Shown: one piece after another, positions 23,117 to 32,079 of the stretch
Position numbering within the stretch: the stretch's first letter is position 1
Layout: each line of letters begins with the position of its first letter
NCBI GenBank assembly: GCA_948567375.1
Contig: OX419759.1
Coordinates: 59,734,593 to 59,798,592, forward strand
Source of the DNA: Lunularia cruciata
Taxonomy: Eukaryota > Streptophyta > Marchantiopsida > Lunulariales > Lunulariaceae
Reading direction: 5' to 3'
Length of the DNA: 64,000 bases
Program-made: the position numbers and the translations under genes
Notes under the pieces: generated by a model
The model's input: the letters and a program-made list of their open reading frames with translations, nothing else
Database searches by the model: none
What the model was told of the DNA's origin: nothing

Positions 23117-26100
23117 TTAGATTTCTTTCGCAGTACCCTTGACCTTGTACTTGCAGAAACACTCGTCACAAATCCACACAACACACTGTCGGTGGTCTTG
23201 TGTAGACGATTTGTATGGAGTTAACAGGCGGACTCTCCGTAATCTGAAGTATTCCATGAACGTGGATGGCCTTAGATCCCTCAGGAGTTCTTCCAAAGCA
23301 AGCTTTGCCAAATCCTTAATCGGCTGTCTCGCAGTTACAGATTCTTCTATGCTTGACGTGATCATCGCCAACTCTTTGATCTGATCGATGGCGGTGGTTG
23401 CAATCTGAGCAGCTCCCGAACAAATGGCAGGTGCAAGAACACCAAATCCTGGAATGGCTGCTGCACCGATACTAGTAATGGCACCAAATATGGTGATACA
23501 CCACTTGATCCATTTGGCATACTTCTTCGCCCACTCTTTCACTCGAGAAACATCAAAGCCTTTCTGATTTTCTACTTCATGTAGTTCATGATCTTCAAAC
23601 CTTGCTTCACAGAGTAGGTGTAAAGTACATGATGTTACAACATTTAGAACATCTCTCAGTGTCATCCAGTCCTTGGATTTAGATTCAGTAAAGTGCACAA
23701 ATCTAGGTACACTATTATTCTTCTCCTCCAGAAAAGTTACTTCCAGAATCGTAAGCTGATTTGCGATATTAGTTTGTTTTGTGCGCAACTCCTGGGCTTC
23801 CTTCTTCACGCCTCTTAAATCTTTACCCATCTCCCGGACTTCCTTCTTCACCTCTCTCAAATCTTCACCCATCTCCAAAACCCGAGCTTTCAAATCCAAA
23901 AGTGTCCGCAGTTGCGCATCTCGCGGATAACCACCTCCCGTAATTATTCTATTGGGACCAGGCATGGAGTGTATACGACCTAACTTCGAGGAAGGTAAGG
24001 GGACACTGGTCCTTTGTAATTTTCTGACTCCTAAAGCCCTACCCAACATAAGAGACACTTTGATGCCTTCTCTCATGGTTCCAACTGCTTGATTTAGCTC
24101 CTCCGCTGCATCAACGAGATCCCGCTCACTAAGCAAATCTGCTTTTCTAACTCTTATCCCTCCAACATACCACTCCGTTAACTCTGTCTCTGGCTTCAGA
24201 TCTGCAGACGCCAACTCCTTTTTCAAGCTGTCAACAAGCACCTCTACATTTCTCTCCAGCATCTGATGGTGTCTATCTGCCACACTCCAAGGTTTGATTA
24301 CTGCTCTCTGAAACTGCACTCCAGGGCAGCACTTTCTGCGAACGTCATTAAGCATCTCGAGCAAACTGTGAGCAAAGTTCACCTGCCCAGCTTTGCTTGA
24401 AACGACATCACCTCCTTTTTGCAACGAGGGCTTCACCATGATGTCAACCCGATCGGCCATTGTGTTCTTCTCCTCGGCCCGAAACTCCACCAGCACTTTC
24501 ATTCCCAGGGCCTTGAACGCCACAAATCTCGAACCTACGGAGAAATCATTTCCAACTTGTTGCCTGATCTTAGTGTCTTGAGCCAATTCAACCTGAAACC
24601 GCGAGAAGAAAGAAGCTGGTAGAAGTGTCCTCTGTGCATCCACCGGTACGAGACTGAAACCCATCACCCACTGATCATCGTGGTCGTAGTTATGCTGTTG
24701 TTCAGTCCACCAAGACGGCAGGGGGGTGTTATTGGGGACAAGAGCAGGTATAAGGACCTTTGTTGAGCCCACTGCAAAACACAGGCCCATCCGGAGAAGT
24801 ATAGTGATTGCCTGGCTAACCTGTGCATCGGTCATCTCCGTATAATATCCCTTCAAAGTGGAGATAGCCAATGTATAATCATCTTTCCGTATCTTGTGTC
24901 GAAGGATCACCTCTCCACGACCCCATAATCCCTCAGGGAGAAGCAAGTCACCCACCACGTCCCTGCAAAACCATTCGGGCTTGACTACAATGAGGTCACT
25001 TCCGGACAGTCCTCCACCTTCACGATTATCTTCCGAAATATGTATCACAACCCCGACTTGGTTGAGGTAGTTGATCGCCGCAACTAAGGTGTCATCAGAA
25101 AGCTCCGCAGGACCTCTTCCCCAACCCTTGACTTGCCTTTGAATATCACTATAATCCAAGACCGGGAACAACTTGTGCGCTTCAGCTGCAGCCCATTGTT
25201 GAAATGATGACTGGAGCTTTTCACAAACCTTGGGAATTTGCTTGCCTTTGAGAATCCCCTTCGTTTTCTGAAACATCATCGTTTTTAAATGCTCTACTCT
25301 CTTTGATGCTCTTACGTCCAAACAACAAGAGTCCATCTCAAAAGTGATCTCCAGAAAGTCCTTGAACTCTTTCCTGAAATCCTCAACCCACAACTTCCAT
25401 GAAATCCTTCTGTGGTGATCGCACTGCATATTTTCAAACCGATTCAACACAACGATCACTTGTCTCTTCAGACCTGGCACTCCTCTCAGCGAGCTCGCCG
25501 CTATGAATCTCAACCAGTACCGTAGGTTCTCCTCACATGAGTTATCCTGGGGAGAACTAGTTTCGGGATTGGCTCTACAAACCACCACGAATATGGTAGC
25601 ATATACATCTGTGTAGGCCAAGTCTGGAAAGAAGGCCCCGTGGAGTACATGATATTCTTGCTGGCCTGCAAGATCCCACAGCGTAAGAGTCACCTCCTCG
25701 TTTTTAATCTGCACGACCTCAATACCTCGAGTGCGCGGCTCGTCCTGGGCAGGAGCAGGAAGGCAGTGTCTAGGGGCGACAGAACACCATCCTTCTTTCG
25801 TGTGACGTTGGCTCAATGATTTTCTCAGAGTGGTCTTGCCAACACAAGGTTCCCCGCATAAAAACACACGTCCTTGCTTGGCGGACACCCTAGCTCCATC
25901 TAGTATCCTCAAGTCCTCCAGCTGTCCTACATTACGAGAACGAAATCCTTTCCAATTGTCTTCCCAAGGCCCTACAGGCCACCGGACTTCAAGCTCAACA
26001 GTCAAAAGCGGATTGTTTTGGTAAGCATGTACGAGGGCCTCTGCAGCTCCCTGATTTATAGTTCCACGTAATGGAGAAACAGATTTCAGTTTTGGTAAAT

Positions 26101-27208
26101 GCCTACCCAGAAGGACCTCAGCAAGCTCGCACACCAAAATGTCCACCGAGTCGTCAGAGGGCATGAAGTATTCCAAGTCAGCAACTTTATCAGATTTGAA
26201 AGCTTGGAATAAAGCCTTCAATCCTGTGGTTCCCAATTCATTATCTCTGAGGTCCAGACATTGCAAGGCCGGGAAATGACTATCACTAAACACTCTCGCA
26301 AGCATGATTCCTTCCTTCTCTGTCAAACCCAGATGTACTAATCTCAAGGTTTTCAAGGCCTTGAAATTCCATGATGCTAAAGTGCTCATAATGTTCCCAC
26401 TCCGAGATCGTCCAACATATGTAACACTGTCCAATTCTAGCGATTCAAGATATGACAGATACGGTGACGCGAGTCCTTCAGCCATGGCTTGAAATCCTTT
26501 ACGAGAAGGATCACTGTACTCGTCCACTGAGTCAGATCCGTAAAATTGAAGCGCTAGCGTCCTCAATTGTGGAATAGACCCTTCTCGAAGAGCAAATGAT
26601 AAATTATCTACTCCATCTCCAGCTATATCTATCGCCAGGGTCAAATCTTGTAGTTTCCTGACACACCCTGATCTTAGTCCTTTTGCTAAACACTTGAATC
26701 CATTCCGAAAAGTAGGCCCCTTTGTGAAGTGTGAGTTGAAAATCTCAATCACTTCCAGATCGCCAAGGTCGCCTGTCTCCATGGTCGCCCCTAGTACTTC
26801 TGCACAACCATAATGGTTCGGTAAACTGAGACGTTTCAAGGAAATCCTCGGTATCAGACATTCTAGTAGACGTTTCATGTATTCATCTTTCCAACCACGC
26901 CCACGGAGTCTCAATGTGTTCAACGCAGACAAATGACCTTCTTCCACGGCCTCCGAGATGGACCCAAGAACGCATTTCTGACTTTCCTCAGGCGTTTTAC
27001 GTCTGGAACAATGGAGAGTGAGACCCTTCAAGTTCGAAAGTGGTCCATGCAAGAATACTCTCCCCAGAATTGTTCCATATGCTGACAATTTTAACTGTAC
27101 TTCAGTTTCAACATTGAGTGCATTCCAGAGGTCACCGACCAACTTATCATTGATGCGGGTACCCTGAACATGCTGGAACATTTTCTCGAAAGTTTTGGTC
27201 TTGTCCAT
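23117..27208 (-). CDS. Intron-less LRR-Roc-COR (ROCO) protein with C-terminal coiled coil and hydrophobic segment
   Basis: Large GTP-binding regulatory protein of 1363 residues in one uninterrupted frame. RI-type leucine-rich repeats fill about 50-400 (for example LQCLDLRDNELGTTGLKALF). The Roc GTPase has the P-loop GEPCVGKTT at 452-460, the switch-II motif DLAGQQEYH from Asp512, and a divergent G4 motif, NRFE, at 589-592 instead of N/TKxD. COR follows from about 640 to 900 (VVKPEWFCRDVV near 744). No kinase domain is present. Instead there are a heptad-rich coiled coil (1098-1161), a Gly/Ala-rich hydrophobic segment (1232-1274; FGAITSIGAAAIPGFGVLAP) and a Cys-rich tail (Cys1342, 1347, 1350, 1352). 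The start is the first in-frame ATG after a stop at about 27262, and the pseudogene at 16775-19056 shares it. In known ROCO proteins Roc-COR is a nucleotide-dependent dimer switch; the C-terminal output is inferred. Plant TORNADO1 is a distant relative. Confidence 0.93.
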   Translation of the reverse strand: MDKTKTFEKMFQHVQGTRINDKLVGDLWNALNVETEVQLKLSAYGTILGRVFLHGPLSNLKGLTLHCSRRKTPEESQKCVLGSISEAVEEGHLSALNTLRLRGRGWKDEYMKRLLECLIPRISLKRLSLPNHYGCAEVLGATMETGDLGDLEVIEIFNSHFTKGPTFRNGFKCLAKGLRSGCVRKLQDLTLAIDIAGDGVDNLSFALREGSIPQLRTLALQFYGSDSVDEYSDPSRKGFQAMAEGLASPYLSYLESLELDSVTYVGRSRSGNIMSTLASWNFKALKTLRLVHLGLTEKEGIMLARVFSDSHFPALQCLDLRDNELGTTGLKALFQAFKSDKVADLEYFMPSDDSVDILVCELAEVLLGRHLPKLKSVSPLRGTINQGAAEALVHAYQNNPLLTVELEVRWPVGPWEDNWKGFRSRNVGQLEDLRILDGARVSAKQGRVFLCGEPCVGKTTLRKSLSQRHTKEGWCSVAPRHCLPAPAQDEPRTRGIEVVQIKNEEVTLTLWDLAGQQEYHVLHGAFFPDLAYTDVYATIFVVVCRANPETSSPQDNSCEENLRYWLRFIAASSLRGVPGLKRQVIVVLNRFENMQCDHHRRISWKLWVEDFRKEFKDFLEITFEMDSCCLDVRASKRVEHLKTMMFQKTKGILKGKQIPKVCEKLQSSFQQWAAAEAHKLFPVLDYSDIQRQVKGWGRGPAELSDDTLVAAINYLNQVGVVIHISEDNREGGGLSGSDLIVVKPEWFCRDVVGDLLLPEGLWGRGEVILRHKIRKDDYTLAISTLKGYYTEMTDAQVSQAITILLRMGLCFAVGSTKVLIPALVPNNTPLPSWWTEQQHNYDHDDQWVMGFSLVPVDAQRTLLPASFFSRFQVELAQDTKIRQQVGNDFSVGSRFVAFKALGMKVLVEFRAEEKNTMADRVDIMVKPSLQKGGDVVSSKAGQVNFAHSLLEMLNDVRRKCCPGVQFQRAVIKPWSVADRHHQMLERNVEVLVDSLKKELASADLKPETELTEWYVGGIRVRKADLLSERDLVDAAEELNQAVGTMREGIKVSLMLGRALGVRKLQRTSVPLPSSKLGRIHSMPGPNRIITGGGYPRDAQLRTLLDLKARVLEMGEDLREVKKEVREMGKDLRGVKKEAQELRTKQTNIANQLTILEVTFLEEKNNSVPRFVHFTESKSKDWMTLRDVLNVVTSCTLHLLCEARFEDHELHEVENQKGFDVSRVKEWAKKYAKWIKWCITIFGAITSIGAAAIPGFGVLAPAICSGAAQIATTAIDQIKELAMITSSIEESVTARQPIKDLAKLALEELLRDLRPSTFMEYFRLRRVRLLTPYKSSTQDHRQCVVWICDECFCKYKVKGTAKEI

Positions 27209-27310
27209 ATTGACAATTGAAGAGGAGAGAGCAGCAACACCGACTCTAAATGTTCAACACTGTCCTTGAATCTCTCTATTAGGCACACAATCTCTCTCTT
27301 CCTCTCTCTC

Positions 27311-27320
27311 TATATATATA
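27311..27320 (-). promoter_or_regulatory. TATA box of the ROCO gene
   Basis: TATATATATA, about 105 bp upstream of the start codon, followed in the direction of transcription by an AGAGAGAGAGGAAG-type purine tract. It would place the transcription start at about 27280-27285. A 65-codon overlapping frame begins with ATG at 27286-27288, so whether it acts as an upstream ORF depends on the exact start site. The pseudogene lacks this box. Confidence 0.6.
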
Positions 27321-27479
27321 GCAACAATGGATCATTGAAATACACGAAACCACGAGCGTGTGACACGATAGGAGATACAAGAGCTACTCTGATGCAAATC
27401 CCTAGAGCAGATTACGAAGACACTTGCCCTTAACAACCACACCGTTCGCCTAGTAAATATTCCGCAGCTCAAATATTCA

Positions 27480-27790
27480 AAGTAAAATTCGGGGACGGTG
27501 GACAATGCTGCGTGCTTTTCACTCTTGTTTAGGGCCAAGCTAGAAAGTTAGTGCTCTCTGCAAATGGTGAATATGATGGCTACTTTAGGCCGTGTTGATC
27601 ATGGCCCTGCTCCGGAAGTGGAGGAAGTGAATGTCAATTTGCTAGACACTACACTTCGCCGCCAAGCTGGTTGCTGCAATACCAAAGTTGATTTGCTTGT
27701 TCAGCCTCGATCGCAGTCGTCTACCAGATAGTATAGACAGGATTTAGGCAAGCTGTGTGCTCGCTAATTTGGCGTGCAGTTGGATTCGAT
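27480..27790. repeat. Duplicated ROCO upstream region (copy 2)
   Basis: Counterpart of 19120-19470, with the shared TTTAGGGCCAAGCT and TTGGATTCGATGC blocks. It includes the small plus-strand ORF at 27564-27731. Confidence 0.8.
27564..27731 (+). CDS. Small divergent ORF next to the ROCO promoter (hypothetical)
   Basis: ATG to TAG, 55 codons, transcribed away from the ROCO gene: starts MVNMMATLGRVDHGPAPEVE and ends QPRSQSSTR. In the duplicate at 19197-19388 the frame from VEEANVNLLDTTLR to the stop is kept, with mostly single-codon changes and no net frameshift after an early 8-base insertion. DNA similarity continues past the stop codon, so conservation may merely reflect recent duplication. 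I recognise no domain. It may be an exon of a longer divergent gene. Confidence 0.25.
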   Translation: MVNMMATLGRVDHGPAPEVEEVNVNLLDTTLRRQAGCCNTKVDLLVQPRSQSSTR

Positions 27791-28881
27791 GCGGAGAGGG
27801 CTCGATGCATTCAAAATGTGCGCTGTCCTGGATCCCCTGGCGAAACTTGCTAAGGATACTTGAACTCTGCAAGACGATATGTAAAAACTCTGAAATGGTT
27901 CAAAAAGCGGAGCAACCTGACAAATACGACGTGAAATAAGCTAGATAAGCCGTTTCGCAAAGTCCACGAATTGGGTACAGTATGACAGCATTTCGAAGCT
28001 TGAACTCACGAATCACCGTAGTAGCTTCATATTGCCACGTTGAACGGTCTGGAACTCCGGCAATATATCATGCATATATTCCTGCCAGGTGGCCCTGAGT
28101 CGATCGTGGTAACTTGGATGTGTCTACCGTTAATGGCAGCCAACCTCAATGGTACATCTTAAGATCTACGTGGAAGACATGTTAAGTTAGAGATGGTTCA
28201 ATTTGAGTCGAAGCGACGCTTCCTTCGCCTCAACGATCCGCATATTTTTAAAGTTACTTTGAACAAAATTGCTGCTTACTTTGGTACGCGAATTATCCTC
28301 TATAATTCGAGTTATATCCTCTATATGTATCATCTTCCCTAGCGGTGAGAGTCTCAACTTCATGAATTTGATGGGTCTTCAAGCAAATGAGAAATAATCT
28401 TGTTTCATGACAAAATGTGAGAGGGTCAATCTACAGCAATTATGCACTCGGAATACAGAATCATCACAATGCCTTTTAGTAATTTCATCATCAAGAGAAT
28501 GATACTTCAAGTTGAGTTTGGAACTATACAACCGGACCAAATCACTTTAGGGAACAGTTAACCCACCTCATCACCTCACCCCAGTTGATCTACCTCACCG
28601 TATAATACCAATCAAATCTGTCTGTTCATTCTAACAAGTAAGGAACGACCAAGTAGTGGCGAGGATTATGGGGGCCTCGCCCACAGCTGGGTCACAACAG
28701 CGGGCGAGGGTCAAGGGGAGGCCCCGGGTGAACAATGCGATCAAAGAATTTTTATGTTTCTTCAATATTGATGCTTTGAATTGAAAGAGCGGTAGATTGT
28801 TGCGACACGATCTAGAATTGAACTGCTTATTCTATTTTCTCAAGATCATTGCTTTGAATTTATCGAACTGGACAACATTTC

Positions 28882-28884
<3 letters not shown>
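27791..28884. other. Stretch without recognised genes
   Basis: Short frames only. A GC-richer patch at about 28650-28730 contains GGGGGCCTCGCCC and nearby partial palindromes; no RNA gene was recognised. Confidence 0.5.

Positions 28885-28958
<74 letters not shown>
28885..28958. repeat. (AT)n microsatellite
   Basis: An uninterrupted AT dinucleotide run of about 37 units. The frame reading Tyr-Ile repeats across it is an artefact. Confidence 0.98.
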
Positions 28959-28961
<3 letters not shown>

Positions 28962-29099
28962 GAAGGGCTCGCATCACGGGTTGCCCGCATATATCGATTT
29001 ATGCAATAAATGTTCTAGTCAATTATAAAAGTTCAAGTTAAATATTTAACCTCCGAAGAAGTATTATCTAGAGTGATTGCTTTCCTCTCTACTACAAGG

Positions 29100-29470
29100 T
29101 AACTAAACGAATACTTTTCACTTGTGATCTGTCAGACACACTTGCTGAAAACATCTAAAGGCTTTTCACGGGTGATCTGTCAGACACACTTGTTGTGAAA
29201 GAAAGCTAAACGTATGCTTTCAAGGGTGATCTGTAAGACACACTTGTTATTTATGCAAAAGTGATCATACATATCTCCACACCCATTTACTCATTTGTCA
29301 CATCTCCCGCTAATAATTCTGAGTCTCCGCGTTTTGTGTCAAACATACTTGTTATATGCTTTTCACGGGTGACCTGTCAGACACACTTGTTATTTACGTA
29401 AAAGTGATCATACATATCTCCACACCCATTTACTCTATTTTCACACCTCCCGCTAATAATTCTGAGTCTC
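29100..29470. repeat. Direct repeats with a GGGTGATCTGTCAGACACAC core
   Basis: The motif GTGATCTGTCAGACACACTTG recurs with small changes at about 29128, 29171, 29227 and 29370. A larger unit, running from ACACTTGTTATTTA through ATATCTCCACACCCATTTAC to CCCGCTAATAATTCTGAGTC, occurs twice (about 29240-29320 and 29380-29470). Part of this unit reappears inverted at 31000-31068. Confidence 0.85.
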
Positions 29471-29517
29471 CCGCAAAACTGGACAGTTAGAAATTAGATG
29501 ACGAAATTATAGGTCAT

Positions 29518-29904
29518 GTGGGCATCCATTGGTGTGGCAGTTGTGGAAACCTCCGTTTCGGACCCTCTTTTCTATGCTCGTCACGCGAATGTCGACAGGC
29601 TGTGGGACCTGTGGTACAAGTTGCCCGTGGAGAACGAGTTGATTATTCGGGCCCAGATTATCTAGAAGCTAAATTTCTTTTCTACAATGAAACAGCGACT
29701 GTAAGGAGAGTTAAAGTGAAAGATGCTCAAAACATGGAAGAATTCGGGTACACATATGGGAAAGTGAACGACGCCTTGTCGATCAACTACAATCCACACG
29801 GCCACGGGTGCTACAATCCGGCCACGAATTCTAGCACCCCTTCATCTCCAGGCTCATTCAGGCCGGTTGACGTTCATCTCCTGACAAGGTGGAACAGAGT
29901 GTGA
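29518..29904 (+). CDS. Cys-rich ORF, possible captured gene fragment
   Basis: An open frame of about 128 codons from a GTG codon; no ATG precedes it in frame, so it is more likely an internal exon or a fragment than a complete gene. It begins GIHWCGSCGN with a further Cys pair in FLCSSRECR, a possible zinc ribbon of four Cys, then YTYGKVNDALSINYNPHGHG and a Ser/Pro-rich end. I do not recognise the family. It sits between direct repeats on the left and an inverted copy on the right (31000-31068), which fits a gene fragment carried within a transposon. Confidence 0.35.
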   Translation: MGIHWCGSCGNLRFGPSFLCSSRECRQAVGPVVQVARGERVDYSGPDYLEAKFLFYNETATVRRVKVKDAQNMEEFGYTYGKVNDALSINYNPHGHGCYNPATNSSTPSSPGSFRPVDVHLLTRWNRV

Positions 29905-30822
29905 GCCTACATAATACTGTTCTATGCCTTGTGATCATAATCCATCCCGAGGGGTTCCATAATCAGATATGCGACATTCCCGCATGAATCGTGAGTGGAG
30001 AACCGAGGATGAGTTCTAAATAGTTTTTGGGGATTGACATAGGTTAGTCGAGGAATTGAAGAACGCACATTGCGTCGCATGGGGTTTAATAGCCGACTCT
30101 GAGCTTAGAAATTGATTCAAGATTTTTAGCAATTAGTTATACATGTTACCAGGAGACTTTATTAAATCAGAGGACCAAGGCGCAGTTGGTTGATTCGTGA
30201 ATAATACATCACGCTTGAGATCGTGTCACACGGTTGATCGGTCTCGTATTCGGGGAACGTAGAATGGGCAAATGGAAGGTGTTTGATCCGGGTCAGCGTT
30301 AGGTTTTGTGCGTATGTTTCTGAAAATGAATCGCAGTTTATGTCATGTATTGCATCAAATGCTTCTCGCATCTTTGAGGCTCTTGTTAAATCAAAATTTC
30401 CAGGAGGCATGCTTAGTCGTATTCTCTACGTTACCTTGTCAGGGAGTGTCTAATTCATGACATCCGGTCATAAGCAAAGTGGTGTTAACTGGCATGAGGT
30501 CATCACCAGGCTGAAGTTCCGTTCCATTCGGATGTGATAAGGAAGTAGGACATGCGAGCTATCCTAATCAATCAAGACAATATCCTGAATTGACAAGCGC
30601 AATAAGTCACGGACGGTTCAGACAAACATACGATCGTCAGCGCGTCCCTCAATGGCACAATGGCACAATAGCAGGGTGAAGGAAGTTGTGTTTACCAAGT
30701 AACGAGCCCCAGAGCATCTCCTTAGAGCTTCAAATTCCAGCACCTGCTAGAGCTCCTACACCTGCTTCGAACGTCTGTTTTGAACTAGACTCTGTCTGAT
30801 TTCACGGGACATTTGGAAATTC

Positions 30823-31045
30823 ACAGCCAAATTTGGGAAGGAAAGAAGAAGGACGACCGCGTAGAAAAAATGAAGGATGGGAAGACCCCCATCAAACCGT
30901 ACAAGGGAGAAATGAAAAAGGTAAAATGGGGCTAAGCCCCAAATTTGGGAAGGAAAGGGAATCGTGATCTAATTTATTAGGGAGAGGTGTAACAATATAA
31001 TAAAGTAAAGGCGACCGCGAAGAAAAAACGAAGGATGGGAAGACC
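30823..31045. repeat. Pair of short direct repeats
   Basis: GACCGCG-AGAAAAAA-GAAGGATGGGAAGACCC occurs near 30855 and near 31011, and CCAAATTTGGGAAGGAAAG near 30825 and near 30940. The first repeat unit is the same 60 bp that interrupts the inverted repeat at 31000-31068. Confidence 0.7.
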
Positions 31046-31068
31046 CTACAAATATAGTAAATGGGTGT
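31000..31068. repeat. Inverted copy of the 29272/29411 repeat
   Basis: AGTAAATGGGTGTGGAGATA at 31049-31068 is the reverse complement of TATCTCCACACCCATTTACT, found at about 29274 and 29415. Reading leftwards, the similarity resumes after about 60 bp with a CACCTCTCCCTAATAAATT block matching CACCTCCCGCTAATAATT. Together with the left-hand repeats it could form the ends of a transposon of about 1.7-1.9 kb. Confidence 0.6.
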
Positions 31069-32079
31069 GGAGATATCAACTCCCTAGATTTACTTTCCTT
31101 CTTGAGCTCTACCACGTCAGTCTGCTCACAAGTGGACCGACGAAGTCAATGTTGTCATTAAGGGTCATGAAGTTGCAAAACGGTTCATTTGCACCAGACT
31201 GATAGTATATTAGAATCTTGTCATCTTGTCTATAATTTTGTCAGATGGATACTTTGGCTGGATCGTTAAGTTGAACGAAGTTCGTATCTATTTTGGATCG
31301 TGATAAAAGTTGACAGTATGCGCATGGTCCCCGTACTGCTGCTTCCTTTTCTTGTGATGAGAACATAAGTTGAATCAAATTGGGTACCAATTTGAATCAT
31401 GTGAGAAGTTGCCAACGTGGAGACATGGTCCGTCTATAGTTACAGTTTGTTGGGTTGAGTTTGTTATTCTTTTAGATTATGTGAAACTCTAATGGATGTG
31501 CAATATAAGATTCTCAATCAACATGTTGGTTGTCACTGATCACTACCTGCTTGATCGCACTGGTAGACTGTATTCTATAGACTACCGTACCATACTACAT
31601 GGTCTATTTGCTCCAAGACCAAAGTCTTATGTAGGATACGTATTTTGCCTGTTCTCATTGTCTGTTCCTTACCTCTGGTTTTTGGTAGATAAAGGAAAGT
31701 TTACTGGCCTTTATTTTTGTGGTTTTCCTTTTTTTCTCGTGTCTTGCTGTATATCAATGACAATTTCTTCTTTGCCAGCTAAATTTTGCTGATTACTACG
31801 GACGTTGACCAACGAGGTTTGATACCAACCGATGTTGATATTGACAGATCAACGCGGAGAGAAGACAAAAGACAAGGAGAATAAAAGGGAGAAGGTAGCC
31901 CTATTCGCAAAGGAGTCGACACAAGACTGTAGAGCTAGAGGAAAAGACAACAGGGGTTTCAGTTAACCCATTTTCGTTAATGTACCGTCCTGAAAGCTAG
32001 ACATTGCGCCATGGTATACGCTCCAAAACAAAATGTGGTACGGATAGGTTTATTGGGCCACTGGTTGGCTTAGTGATTC
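31069..32079. other. Stretch without recognised genes
   Basis: A 98-codon plus-strand frame at 31496-31792 is hydrophobic and matches nothing I recognise. No repeats or RNA genes were seen. Confidence 0.45.

Noticed and set aside
23139..26492. Plus-strand ORFs within the ROCO gene
   Set aside because: Shadows of the 1363-codon minus-strand frame with its recognisable Roc and COR motifs.
28797..29009. ORF with a Tyr-Ile repeat
   Set aside because: Translation of an (AT)n microsatellite.
30162..30410. Minus-strand 82-codon ORF
   Set aside because: No recognisable domain, no relative in the window and ordinary length for chance in this composition.
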